23,174 nucleotides of DNA from Obelidium mucronatum (lineage: Eukaryota; Chytridiomycota; Chytridiomycetes; Chytridiales; Chytriomycetaceae), in NCBI GenBank assembly GCA_025765595.1, contig JAIVFH010000383.1, positions 1 through 23,174 on the forward strand, read 5' to 3'. Shown piece by piece: positions 1 to 9,310 of this stretch; position 1 is the first letter of the stretch; each line of letters starts with the position of its first letter. The position numbers and the translations under genes were made by a program. The notes under the pieces were generated by a model, which did no database searches, was not told where the DNA came from, and worked only from the letters and a program-made list of their open reading frames with translations.

Positions 1-1
1 C

Positions 2-1795
2 TCTTGTCGTCCGAAGCGCCCTGCTGTTGGAACGCGTGGCAAAAAGGTCCGAATGTTTGCCAACAGCTTCTCTCTCTCTATTCCAGACAAGAATTGCTAT
101 CATTACGGTATGATAAAATTGATCTCTCCCTGCTCTCTTCTTGTCTTTCATTTTTTATTTCTTATTTTCTTATTTTTTCTTCTTGTTCTTTTTTTCTTCT
201 TATTCTTTTTTCTTCTTATTTTTCTTTTATATTTTTATATTCATTTTTCTTCTATTCTATATTTCGTTTATTTATTATTTATTATCTAATATTTTCTTTT
301 AATTTATTTTATTCTCATTATTTTAACTCGCCGTTTATTCAGATGTCGACATCAGACCCGAGACACTTCCGCCAGTCAATCGTCGAATCTTTGAATCTTG
401 GAAAGCTGTTCAAGGATCCCTTCCGGCCAAGATTGCAGTCTACGACGGAAGAAAGAACCTTTACGCTCCAGACAAGATCCCAATGAGTGAAGAAGGCGAA
501 GAAATTCAAATAATCCTCAAGGAAGGAGCGTCTGACCGGTATAATTTTATATTTCTTTTTTCTTTTCTCTTATTTTTATTTTTTATTTTTTATATTTTTT
601 ATATTTGTTTTTACTTTTATTCTTCCTTTTTTTTATTTTATTTTTTTTTGGTTCTTTCGGTTTCTCCCATTTCCATTGAACTTACCTTGATTCACTTCAA
701 AATGACAGTGAGCAAAAGTTCACCATGAAAGTCCGCCAAGTCGCCGTCATCAACATGGAACGCGTCCACCGCTTCATTGCCAACGACACCAAAGACTCGG
801 AAGTCCCCCGCGACGCACTCACGATCCTCGACCTGCTGCTCGCGGCCAGACCCAACACTCTCTTCACGGCTGTGAACAAGAAAACCGGATCCAGTTTCTA
901 CAAGGCGTATGAACCGCGTTTCAATATCTCGGGAGGGTTGAATTTGAGGCAAGGCTGGAAACAGAGTGTCAAGTATACTTATAAGGAGTTGTTGTTGAAT
1001 TTGGATGTGGCTTGTACGGCGTTTTACAGATCTGGTATGTCGATTTTTTTTTCAGTTCTCGGTTTACTTTTCTTCTTTTTTTTCTGTTTAACTTATTTTT
1101 GTAAATTTTTCGAATGCATCTTCATGTTTTTTAAACTCCATTTTCAATTCTCGCAGGCCCACTCGTCGACCTCGTTGCCGGCTTCTTCAACAAAACCCGC
1201 GTCCAAGACGTGAACCCCCGCCAAGTAACCGGCGGAACCATCGAATTCCAACGCCTCTCCAAATTCCTCAGCAACGTGAACGTTGAAATCACATACCGCG
1301 ACTCTGGCCGCCTCAAATACAAGATCCGCGGACTCTCCAAGCAAACCCCGGACAAGGCCATCATCTCGCGCGACGACGGAACCAAATTGAGTGTCTCTGA
1401 TTATTTCAGCAAGGAATTCAACCTCAAGATCCAGTGTCCGTTTTTACCGCTTGTCATGTGTGGGAATGAGGGGCAAGTGTTGATTCCGATGGAGTTTTTG
1501 AGGGTCAAGGAGGGGCAGAGGCATTTGGGGAAGCTTTCGGATGTGCAGACGGCGGATGTTATCAAGATTGCGGCTGTGGCGCCGCCGGAGCGGCAGGCGC
1601 GGATCATGGAGGGGAGGAATTTGTTGCATGAAGGGGAGGCGGATCCGTTGATGAAGGCGTGGGGGGTTACAATGAAGTCGCAGATGAAGCAGGTTGAAGG
1701 GAGGTTGTTGCAGGGGCCTGTGGTTACTGGGTCGTTGAATGTTACTCCGCAGAATGGGGCTTATGATTTGTCGAAGCAAGGGGCGGTGAGTTTCC

Positions 1796-1835
<40 letters not shown>

Positions 1836-3467
1836 GGTTGCGGGGTGGTGACCCACCATCAATTTTATTGATTTTCCATTCTCTTTTTTCGTCTAGTGCA
1901 AGTTTTTCCGTCCTGCGCGTCTTGAATTCTGGGCCGTTGCCGTCTTTGGGGACACAAGAAACATGCCCTTTGACGCCATGAGCGACTTTGTCACACAACT
2001 CTTCAAAGAATGCACCAACCGCGGCATGCAAATCTCACAACGCCCACTCAAAGAAATGATTGTCCCCCAACGGCGCGGCACGATCGAAGAAACCCTGATT
2101 GAAGCCAACAAACGGGCGCTTGAATTCGGGGCCAAAGCACTCCCCGCTGGAACAGCGTTGCCCGCTGTTGCGCAGCTGATTATCTGCGTGTTTGATAAAG
2201 GCGGGACAACGTATGATGAAATCAAGTTTTTCGCGGAGACCAAGTTGAGTTTGATGACGCAGTGTATTCAGAGTCGGCATTTGCCGCCGCGGGGTCCGAA
2301 GCCCGGGGTTTGTACGAATTTGGCGTTGAAGTTGAATGCAAAGGTGAGAAATGATTTGTGATTTTTTGATTTTTTTGATTTTTTTCGAAACTTTTTTTTT
2401 TTTAATTTATTTGTTTATAATTTTTTTTTTAAAAGGTTGGCGGTGTCAATATGATTGTGGATCCAGTGAAGCAATTGAATATTCTTGGGAAACCGATTCC
2501 AACCATGATTATGGGTGCTGACGTGACACACCCACCTGCTGGAGCTCAAGGAGGCGTTTCGATTGCTTCCGTTGTTGCATCAATGGATTCCAAGTTTGCC
2601 GAGTACCGCGCGGCCATCAAAGTGCAAGGCCCACGTGAAGAAATCATTACGGAATTGAACGTCATGACTCGAGAACACCTTTTGCAGTTCCAGCAGCGGG
2701 CCAAAGGGCGGCTTCCAGACCGAGTGATTTTCTTCCGTGATGGAGTGAGTGAGGGGCAGTTTGGGGAGGTGGCGCTTCAGGAAGTGCAGAATTTGAAGAA
2801 GGCGTTTCGTGATATTGGGCATCAGATCAAGTTGACTTTTTTGGTCGTGAATAAGAGACACAGTCATCGCTTCTTTTGTCAGGATCAGAGAGAGGGGGAT
2901 CGGAAGGGGAATGTTATGGCTGGAACTGTTATTGATTCGGGTATGTGCTGTTTTTGTGTTATGTTTGGTTGAATGTTGTTGGCTTTTTTTCTGATACTTA
3001 AAACCAACAATTCTTGAAACTGTAGGAATCACCCATCCTTTCGAGTTTGATTTTTTCCTCAATTCTCATCAAGGTCTTCAAGGTACTTCTCGTGCAGCGC
3101 ATTACCATGTCTTGTATGACGAAAACAACTTTACTCCCGATGATTTGCAAGAAGTCTGTTACCGCATGTGTTACTTGTTTGCAAGAGCGTACGTGTTTTT
3201 TTTCCGTCGGATTTCTTTTGTTTTGTTTTTGTTGGTGAAAGTTTTTTTAAGACCCCTTCCACGAACAGATCCCGCTCTGTCTCGATTGTTCCTGCAGTGT
3301 ATTACGCGCATTTGATGGCTTACCGTGCACGCTGCTATAGACCAGGTGGTGTCGGGGGATCTTCTGAAATGGCAGGATCTTCTGGTTCTGGTGGCATTGA
3401 TTCTGCGGGAATCGACGAGTTTCACAATGTGACCAATGAGATGAAGAGAACCATGTTTTTCACTTGA
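2..3467 (+). CDS. Argonaute (AGO family, slicer-type), 5' end outside window
   Basis: Guide-RNA-loaded endonuclease of RNA silencing. Exons by splice sites and phase: 2-107, 343-538, 709-1034, 1157-1785, 1897-2343, 2436-2940, 3026-3188 and 3269-3467, giving 856 visible residues; the N-terminus is missing. Order is N domain, linker, PAZ (about residues 205-330), MID (about 385-565) and PIWI (about 590-830). In visible-part numbering the PIWI catalytic tetrad is complete: D597 in MGADVTHP, E637 in GPREEI, D670 in [10 protein letters not shown] and H764 in [12 protein letters not shown] residues that bind the guide 5' phosphate are recognisable (YDEIK, TQC, and the Lys of NLALKLNAK). The C-terminus has a Gly/Ser-rich insert before a final MFFT, unlike the short animal AGO tail. 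A cleavage-competent AGO (not PIWI clade) is well supported by motifs; activity is inferred. Confidence 0.95.
1797..1834 (+). repeat. Homopolymer T run inside the fourth visible Argonaute intron
   Basis: There are 38 consecutive T in the intron 1786-1896 (donor GTGAGT, acceptor TCTAG). Introns of this gene are generally T-rich, and another run of about 10 T precedes the acceptor at 2435. The exact length may vary or be an assembly artefact. Confidence 0.85.
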
Positions 3468-3590
3468 TGGGAGAGTGTGTATTAATTGATTTTATGTATT
3501 TGTATTCGTATATTCCTTTCTTTTGTTTAATTTGCACAAAGTGATAATTTGATCTTTTGGTACAAAAGTCTTTTAACATTATAAAGTTTG

Positions 3591-3596
3591 AATAAA
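3591..3596 (+). terminator. Candidate poly(A) signal of the Argonaute gene
   Basis: AATAAA lies 124 bp after the Argonaute stop in A/T-rich DNA. The rest of the 216 bp between this gene and the convergent PAP2 gene shows nothing else. Confidence 0.5.
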
Positions 3597-3683
3597 AAGT
3601 ATTTCAGATAGTCTTTTTTTTTAATATTTAAAAAAAAACAAAGTATGAAATTAAAAACATAAATAACATGCCCCATATCCCTT

Positions 3684-4856
3684 CTATATTCCAATGACTT
3701 TAAACACTTGAGGACATGTATGCACAGCCAAAACGGCAATACCAAAGTAAACGACAACGTTAACAAAAATTTTGTTTGTCAAACGATAAATTTTGTATTT
3801 TGGTGGTGGTGGTTGTTGTTGTTGTTTTGCAGCAGACTTTCCCTTTTTCGATTCATGATTGAGCCTCTCGGCTTCTGCCTTTTTCTTTTTTGCAATGATG
3901 GCAGCGTCAGAACAGGACGGGAAAAGAAGGTTGAACAAGGGAGTGAGGATCGCTTTTGTGACTTTTCGAAACACGAAAATCAAGACCGCACCGACTAGAA
4001 TGCGGGGAATCATTGATGACATTAGAGAGTAATAGTATGGATAGATCGAATCTGATGACGAATGAATAAACGAAGCCGGATTCTCAAGATGCGAATCGGT
4101 GGACTGACGGGCGCCAAGCCGCAGATGGAAGCCGACCAGCACGCCAGCCAGCACGCTGACAAAGGCGACCGCATCCTCGAAGCACGGACACGGACCAATG
4201 GGGTCCGGGTGCAGCGCGAGAAACAGCGGCACGACCAGGGTCGCTTGCATGACAGCGGCCAGCGTCGAAGTCGCCAGGAAGCGCAGCGCCAGCGGCAGCA
4301 GCGCCAGCCACGCAGCAGCGACCAGCGCGCCGAGCGTCCAGCCGGCGACCACGTCGAGCCACGAGTGCATCCCGCTGAGCACTCTCGAGACGCCCATCGC
4401 GAGCGGGTAGATGGCGACCAAGGACGAGTACGGAGACCATGGAGACCACGCAGAAGACAAACACACAACAACCACAGCCACACTCATCGCATTCGCAGAG
4501 TGCGTCGACGGCAGCCCAAACTCGGCGGCCGTCGCAGTGTCCGTGCGGCGCCGCACGCCAGCGGCGAGAAGCGGCCGCGGAGCGCAGACGGCGTCTTTGA
4601 GCGCCGCGGCGAGGACGACGCCGAGCGACAGAACGGCGACGAGCGAGAGGCCGAGTGAGTCATCGAAGCAGCGTGAGTCATCGGCGTGTGAGTCATCGCC
4701 AAAGAAGAGAAGCGGCAGCACGCCCAGGAAGAACTCGTGCGTGCCCAGCAGTCCGAGGTGCTCTGCCAGCGTGCGCACAAACACAGGCGTGCGCTGCTGA
4801 AGCACGGCGATCGAGGCGCTCTGTCGCTCCACTTCGGCGGCGACAAGCTGCCGCAT
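3684..4856 (-). CDS. PAP2-superfamily phosphatase, LCB3/SPP-like sphingoid-base-phosphate phosphatase
   Basis: Single-exon 390-residue membrane protein. The three PAP2 motifs are present: KDAVCAPRP (residues 87-95), PSTHSANA (116-123) and SRVLSGMHSWLD (157-168), with the catalytic histidines in motifs 2 and 3. Hydrophobic segments surround them and two more lie near the C-terminus, separated by a Lys-rich, Q4P4 stretch. The layout fits ER phosphatases that dephosphorylate long-chain-base phosphates; a dolichyl-diphosphatase role is less likely but not excluded. The region before the first membrane segment is short (about 33 residues). The start lies inside a sequence duplicated at 9177-9204, where the same MRQLVAAEV is preceded by extra in-frame codons, so the N-terminus may have been shortened. 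The 5' part (about 4100-4856) is much more GC-rich than the neighbouring DNA. Confidence 0.85.
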   Translation of the reverse strand: MRQLVAAEVERQSASIAVLQQRTPVFVRTLAEHLGLLGTHEFFLGVLPLLFFGDDSHADDSRCFDDSLGLSLVAVLSLGVVLAAALKDAVCAPRPLLAAGVRRRTDTATAAEFGLPSTHSANAMSVAVVVVCLSSAWSPWSPYSSLVAIYPLAMGVSRVLSGMHSWLDVVAGWTLGALVAAAWLALLPLALRFLATSTLAAVMQATLVVPLFLALHPDPIGPCPCFEDAVAFVSVLAGVLVGFHLRLGARQSTDSHLENPASFIHSSSDSIYPYYYSLMSSMIPRILVGAVLIFVFRKVTKAILTPLFNLLFPSCSDAAIIAKKKKAEAERLNHESKKGKSAAKQQQQPPPPKYKIYRLTNKIFVNVVVYFGIAVLAVHTCPQVFKVIGI

Positions 4857-4930
4857 GTTTATTGGTATTGTTTTTGATTTTTATTTTTATACTCGGCCAG
4901 CACTACTGCAACGTCAGCACTGGAATGCAA
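4831..4930 (-). repeat. Left copy of duplicated IAH1-end / MRQLVAAEV-start junction
   Basis: 4831-4856 matches 9179-side DNA (9177-9202 region) at 24 of 26 bases. The similarity continues in order: TTTATTG (4858-4864 and 9241-9247), a 12-mer ending TCGGCCA at 11 of 12 (4888-4899 and 9261-9272), GCACTACTGCAAC at 13 of 13 (4900-4912 and 9281-9293), TGG, and AATGCA (4924-4929 and 9305-9310). In the right copy this DNA is the IAH1 C-terminus and poly(A) signal followed by a minus-strand start. The left copy therefore looks like a dead remnant of the IAH1 3' end lying against the PAP2 gene. Confidence 0.7.
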
Positions 4931-5076
4931 AACTTCAGCAACGAAACAGGGAAAAGAATTCAGAATCCAAGCTGCTTGAAGAAGCCGCTGGTCCAATATC
5001 AACTACTTGTTTGAATTCTGGCTTGCCTGACTGGAATCCAACCCCTGAATTATTCCAAATCGCACAATTTCCAGAA

Positions 5077-5842
5077 ATGTTGCCCTTAATCTCAACCGCC
5101 ATCAGTTCAAATACAGATACAGAATCATTTGTCGCTTATTTAAATGCTCCTATAGACACACCATCCAGCTTACTTGAATTCTTACCTGTTCCGCTGCATC
5201 CCAGAACCAACCCCCCTGGGCCAGAAAATGCCCATCATTCTTCCACGACAACACCGACACCTGCACGAGATCTTGCGGATGTATCAAAGTCGCTATCCTG
5301 ACGGGGCACAAAAAGATTGGAGGGTCGTGAAGAAGCATCTACTTACGCTTGACCCAAGCTTTCAATCAGTGACTCCAAATGCCCTTCGAATGAAATTTAC
5401 TCGGGGAAAGTCGAAGTCTCAATCAGCATGTCAATCAGCAACCGTTCCAATGGCTACAACGAATGTTGGAGCGTCAGCAGTGGCTGTTCGATTACCGCCA
5501 GCGGCGCCAGCGGCCGTTACTGGAATTTCTAGTCTTGTGGGTATTGATATAGTGCCGCAAATTGCTCCTGGAGATGCTTGTGTTCCTCCCATTGCACCTG
5601 AAGAAACTGTGGACGCGACAATGACTGGAACAGCAGAGGCCGTGATTATGCCAACAATAGCGGCAGAGCCATCAATTCCAAAGAAAAGAATTCACCACGA
5701 GAACAGCAATCAATTGTCGAAGAAGCGAAAATCCGAAGCTTGTGACTCGTGTAAAAGAGCGAAAGGAAAGTGTGATGGCTCAAGGCGGCAGTGTTCTCTC
5801 TTTAAGTCACAAACAACAACGATTGCACAGTTTTTCCAATAA
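5077..5842 (+). CDS. SANT-like / half Zn2Cys6 DNA-binding-like ORF, probably truncated or frameshifted
   Basis: The clearest frame is 5174-5842. It has a possible Myb/SANT-like helical stretch (HLHEILRMYQ to ALRMKF, about residues 28-75), then an Ala/Pro/Thr-rich linker, a basic patch (LSKKRKSE) and C-X2-C-X6-C-X6-C (ACDSC...KCDGSRRQC). Fungal Zn2Cys6 fingers need two more cysteines, and this frame stops 16 residues later without them. A second open frame upstream (4855-5301) reads naturally up to a run of six C near 5215, so a one-base shift there could join the two; a start at the ATG near 5227 is the simple alternative. No intron of the usual size is visible. It lies in the accessory block. 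A decayed regulator gene is my preferred reading. Confidence 0.4.
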
Positions 5843-5882
5843 ATTTCGGTTCAGTCTTGCTTTATTCTTAGAAGTGTACATC

Positions 5883-5951
5883 GCCGGTGCAATCCGCCTG
5901 CAATCCGCCGCAGGCGGATTGCACCGGCGGACTCCGGAGCTTTGCTCCGGA
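5883..5951. repeat. GC-rich double hairpin
   Basis: Two adjacent perfect inverted repeats. The first has 18-bp arms, GCCGGTGCAATCCGCCTG at 5883-5900 and its exact complement at 5911-5928, with a 10-base loop that repeats CAATCCGCC. The second has 8-bp arms, TCCGGAGC at 5933-5940 and GCTCCGGA at 5944-5951, around TTT. It begins 40 bp after the stop of the preceding ORF. The structure resembles mobile double-hairpin elements known from chytrid and Allomyces mitochondrial DNA and GC-rich palindromes of green algal organelles, but here it sits among nuclear genes. Confidence 0.85.
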
Positions 5952-6490
5952 AGCCGGATTCGCCCTGTCCCATATCCACCAGCCCGGTGTGAGTCCCCCT
6001 ACAGTTTCAAACTTTTGAAAATATTGCGAATTTCCTCGCTGGTGGAGGAGGCTCTGTTCCTCCGGCGAACCATCCTGCAAACAAGACAAACAGAATGGCC
6101 CATCCCCGATGATCTGTTTCCTGAAAACACATCCTCCAGCCAATTGTTCTGTTGGTTCATGCTAAATGCAAACGGAAGGTACTAAGGGACTCATTAGTCC
6201 ATACCACCTGGTGATAGAGTTGCAAACCAAATAAGAGCCAATCGAATTGGCAAAACCGGAACTGGATAGAAAAAGCGAGTGAAGCTGAAGTCTGCCGCTT
6301 TGGCTGGATCCAATCAAACATTAAAAATAGCTTGTTGTTTAATAGAAATATCAATAAATGTTTATTCATTCATTCTGTACTGAGTCGTTGGTTGGGTTCT
6401 TTTAAGTTGAAAGTATTGGAGCTTTCTTACCTGCAACACTCGAAGCCCCCGTCTAAAAATCATCAAAACACTGGATCTATGATGGTATAA
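5952..6490. other. Gene-poor spacer upstream of the CR gene
   Basis: No convincing gene. An open plus frame runs through about 5990-6183 (WPIPDDLFPENTSSSQLF) and could be a lost or spliced N-terminal header exon of the CR gene, which I cannot show. AATAAA occurs at 6353-6358. A 70-codon minus ORF (6157-6369) looks like chance. Confidence 0.4.
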
Positions 6491-9028
6491 ATGCTACAAC
6501 TTCCATATACTACTACTAGATGTCGTGGAGGAGCGCAGATGGTTTGTTCGTTCTGCCCTCTGATGAAACAGGCAATATATAATATTATTGTAAAACTTGA
6601 AACCATAATGGCTGGGTTCATCAAACAGTCAGTGCTAGTCACTAATCAGTTCCTGCAGCCTGTCCTCCCGACAACTGCCATTGAACTTCTGACAAATTAC
6701 TTATCGCACCGCTTTTCTGGCGTTGGTGCTACGGCGGAACAGAAGCCCACTGTGGCCGTGTGTTTCGATACCTCTGGGTCTGGGAAAACTACAACTGTGA
6801 GACTTACTTTGTTATCAGTTTGATCAAGGGCCGTCTAACTGCTTCTCTAAACAGGTTGCTGAAGCAGCCATCCAAGCAGGCACTCATCGGATCATCATCT
6901 CTCCCAATCTCAGCCCAATACTGACACAAGTCCTTGACCGCTGTCGTGAGCTCCGACATACGCTTGAAAAATCAGGAAACCGAATCGCCAGGATGGATAT
7001 CGAGGAGGCCTTTGAAGGGAAATTCAAATCCGCACTTGAGACAATGTTCGAACGAATACTTTCTCTGGTGGAGCGCTTTCGGGATACCCCTTCCTTCCAC
7101 GTCATGGATGATGGAACATATTCATCACCGCCTGCAAGCAGAGTGAATATCAACCAAACCACCTTTGATAGCATTTGTGGAGCTCTGAATGGGCGACGTC
7201 TCATCATTCATGTGGATGATGTCCAGTTTTTCTTCAACGGAATGATACCTTCTCTGGACAGCAAAAATAGCTTCCACATCAATTCCTCCGAAATAATGGC
7301 GCTTGCTGTTCGCTGCTTCAGTAAATGCATTGCTCCATTTGCTAGAAAGAAAGATGTGGTGTGGATATTCACTGGAACTCGGCCAACTCTAGTGTCAGAA
7401 ATCACTCTCACAAGTGGTCTGGATGCTTTTGATTTTTCCCGTGGAATGTCCGACTTTGATACTGCGAAAGTCGGGACTATCCTCAGGCATTATTTCAATC
7501 TACCAACAGACCTTCCCTCGTCGTTGACTGTTTTGTATGAACGGCTGGTTGGGCCTCCCAGGAATATCGCCTTTTTCTTGGTTTCTTCGACTGAGCGTGA
7601 GTTCAAGTTGGAGAGTGTGGAGGATTTGGTATCGAGTTGGGACAGGATTGAAAGTTCAGCAATTCGACATATGAGGTCTAAAATCGAAGCGTCTTTCATT
7701 GGAGACATTAGCTTGACAGCACGGAACATTTGCTTGGTTCATGCTACCTGCCTGATTGGAAAGAACACGGACTACATTGATGTTCCCTCAGTATCTCGCC
7801 ATTTTGTGTCACTAGTAGAAGCAGGCTTACTTCGTATTCATCAACTCAACGTTGACGAAGGCTGGCGCATATTTGCACCGAATCGTTTTCTTGTAAAAAT
7901 TCTCGAAAAGTATGTTCGCTGGTTCAAGTGGGATAATTTGGCAACATTGAAAAGCCTTATCACATCCTCTGGGACTACTGGGACGTTGAAAGGAAAGGTT
8001 TTTGAATTCTTGTTTGCACTGGAACTCTGCAACTCGCCAACCTCAAGGTTGTGGACATATTTCTCAGAGATACTCAAAATTTCGCAAATTCCTTCATGGA
8101 ACCCGCTCATCGTGAATACCCCGTCTGTGGCCGAGTGTTCGAATCCTGGGACTATTTTTGTAATGGTTGATCCTGCGCGAGACAAGTCAAAGACAGATGT
8201 CATCTTTTTTGCGACAAAGACGGGAACTACCGAGATTGTCAGGGTGTTGGTGCAGCTTACATTGGCGAATTGTGGTATGGATAAAATCAACAAGTCCTAT
8301 GATGCCATGCTTCAAACAGTCCCACCACTTGTATTTGGACCAGGAGAAATTGTTCTTGATTATCGATTTTTCATTGGTCCAAAATGCACGCTTGCGGCAC
8401 TTGGTGGTAGTAATTTTTATAGCCAAAATTATGCTGACAATCACTGCTATACATTCTTGAAATCAAGTGATTTGGCCTCAAAGTTTGAACTATCAATTGA
8501 CGTACTATGTAACCCATTGGCGACTGAAGCGGCCATCAACTCACTGGTGCGGAAAGCAGAAACGTTTGGAGACTTGGGATTGGCAAATCAACTCGAAAAT
8601 TGCGCAATCTCGCCTGCCAATTCAAACAAGAGACGAGCAACCGAAACAGATACCGTGGATGTTAATGTGAAGGTGGGGGTGCTTTGTTCTATATTCCTTG
8701 ATTACTGTTTTAACATTTTGGTTCTGATGCTGAACAGCCCTTGACTATTTCGCTCAAGTTTGGGGAAAAGTATGTTGTTAAGGCTTTACGGGTTCTTGAA
8801 GGAAAGACAATAGGATCTCTGATGGCAGGACGTGGGTTGGTGATGGAGGGTTGTATTTTGAAGACGACAGATCATGCGGATGCGAGACTTATTGCAACGC
8901 TAATTGCCGACGGAAGCGCACAACAAATCGAATTTGACAGTGCTTTGCATTCAATTTTCCCAGCTGGTGGCCACTTTGAGATTGAACTGGAAAAGGAGGA
9001 GGCCTTGGATTGGATTCGATTATTATAA
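6491..9028 (+). CDS. Crinkler-type (CR) effector-like protein: P-loop NTPase plus REase-fold domain
   Basis: Exons 6491-6796, 6855-8672 and 8738-9028 give 804 residues; a TAA precedes the ATG directly, so any header domain would need an upstream exon. The Walker A-like loop is SGSGKTTT (95-102; the family's leading Gly/Ala is Asp93). Walker B is RLIIHVDDVQ (Asp223/Asp224), and FTGTRP (about 274-279) is a sensor-like motif. A C-terminal region fits the restriction-endonuclease-like domain of CR proteins: GKVFEF (Glu486), KTDVIFF (Asp550), then ATK (555-557), where the usual Glu/Gln of (E/Q)xK is Ala. CR proteins of chytrids, oomycetes and other eukaryotes pair such NTPases with nucleases and act as host-directed or inter-organism effectors; a role here is inference. 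No signal peptide is evident. Base composition is even along the gene, unlike the housekeeping genes nearby. Confidence 0.75.
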
Positions 9029-9036
9029 CAGTTATA

Positions 9037-9042
9037 AATAAA
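9037..9042 (+). terminator. Candidate poly(A) signal of the CR gene
   Basis: AATAAA starts 9 bp after the CR stop codon. It lies just beyond the splice donor of the opposing orphan exon. Confidence 0.5.
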
Positions 9043-9050
9043 ATACTCAC

Positions 9051-9235
9051 ACAGAATAAGCAGCTTGGGGCCCGGGGGCGACCCGCAGCGTTGAGCTGTG
9101 GTTTGGCCGGCGATTGGAGACGCTGAAGACGCACGTGCAGCGGCTCGGGTAGTGGAACGCGTTCCGCGGGTTCCTGACTTCGGCGGCGACGAGCTGGCGC
9201 ATATTGTCGGCACTGTAACCCCAAGTCGCCGTCAT
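9051..9235 (-). pseudogene. Orphan 5' exon (MTATWGYSADN-MRQLVAAEV...) with splice donor
   Basis: On the minus strand an ATG at 9235 opens 61 codons plus two bases, ending at a good donor, GTGAGT (9050-9045). Residues 12-20, MRQLVAAEV, equal the first nine of the PAP2 protein 4.3 kb away. After them the sequence (RNPRNAFHYPSR...) differs from PAP2 and is unknown to me. No minus-strand exon follows before the PAP2 gene, because the CR gene fills the plus strand. I read it as the stranded start of a gene cut by the accessory block; a short independent gene or non-coding GC-rich DNA is possible. Confidence 0.45.
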
Positions 9236-9310
9236 TCAAATTTATTGCAGTTTACAAGCCTATAGTCGGCCACAGCCGCTGCACTACTGCAACAAGATAT
9301 TGGTAATGCA
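9177..9310 (-). repeat. Right copy of duplicated IAH1-end / MRQLVAAEV-start junction
   Basis: Partner of 4831-4930, in the same orientation. Here the IAH1 C-terminal codons are intact. Relative to the left copy it keeps 36-38 extra bases between the poly(A) signal and the MRQL codons, and 8 extra bases (9273-9280) in the IAH1 coding part. Confidence 0.7.
9241..9246 (-). terminator. Candidate poly(A) signal of the IAH1-like gene
   Basis: TTTATT on the plus strand is AATAAA on the minus strand, 6 bp after the IAH1-like stop. The same hexamer is kept in the left duplicate at 4858-4863. Confidence 0.5.

Noticed and set aside
53..728. Phe/Leu-rich membrane-like ORFs at the window start
   Set aside because: They translate the T-rich Argonaute introns 108-342 and 539-708.
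4062..4800. Plus-strand ORFs of 198 and 129 codons rich in Arg, Gln and Ser
   Set aside because: They mirror the GC-rich PAP2 coding strand, have no domain, and the minus frame carries all three PAP2 motifs.
5160..5250. A 37-nt GT-AG segment that could join the two frames of the Zn2Cys6-like ORF
   Set aside because: The donor GTTCCG is poor and the protein has no family alignment to support the join; a frameshift at the C run or a simple downstream start explains it as well.
8125..8150. tRNA B-box-like GTTCGAATCC
   Set aside because: It lies inside the CR coding exon and no A box or cloverleaf surrounds it. No tRNA or rRNA was found in the window.
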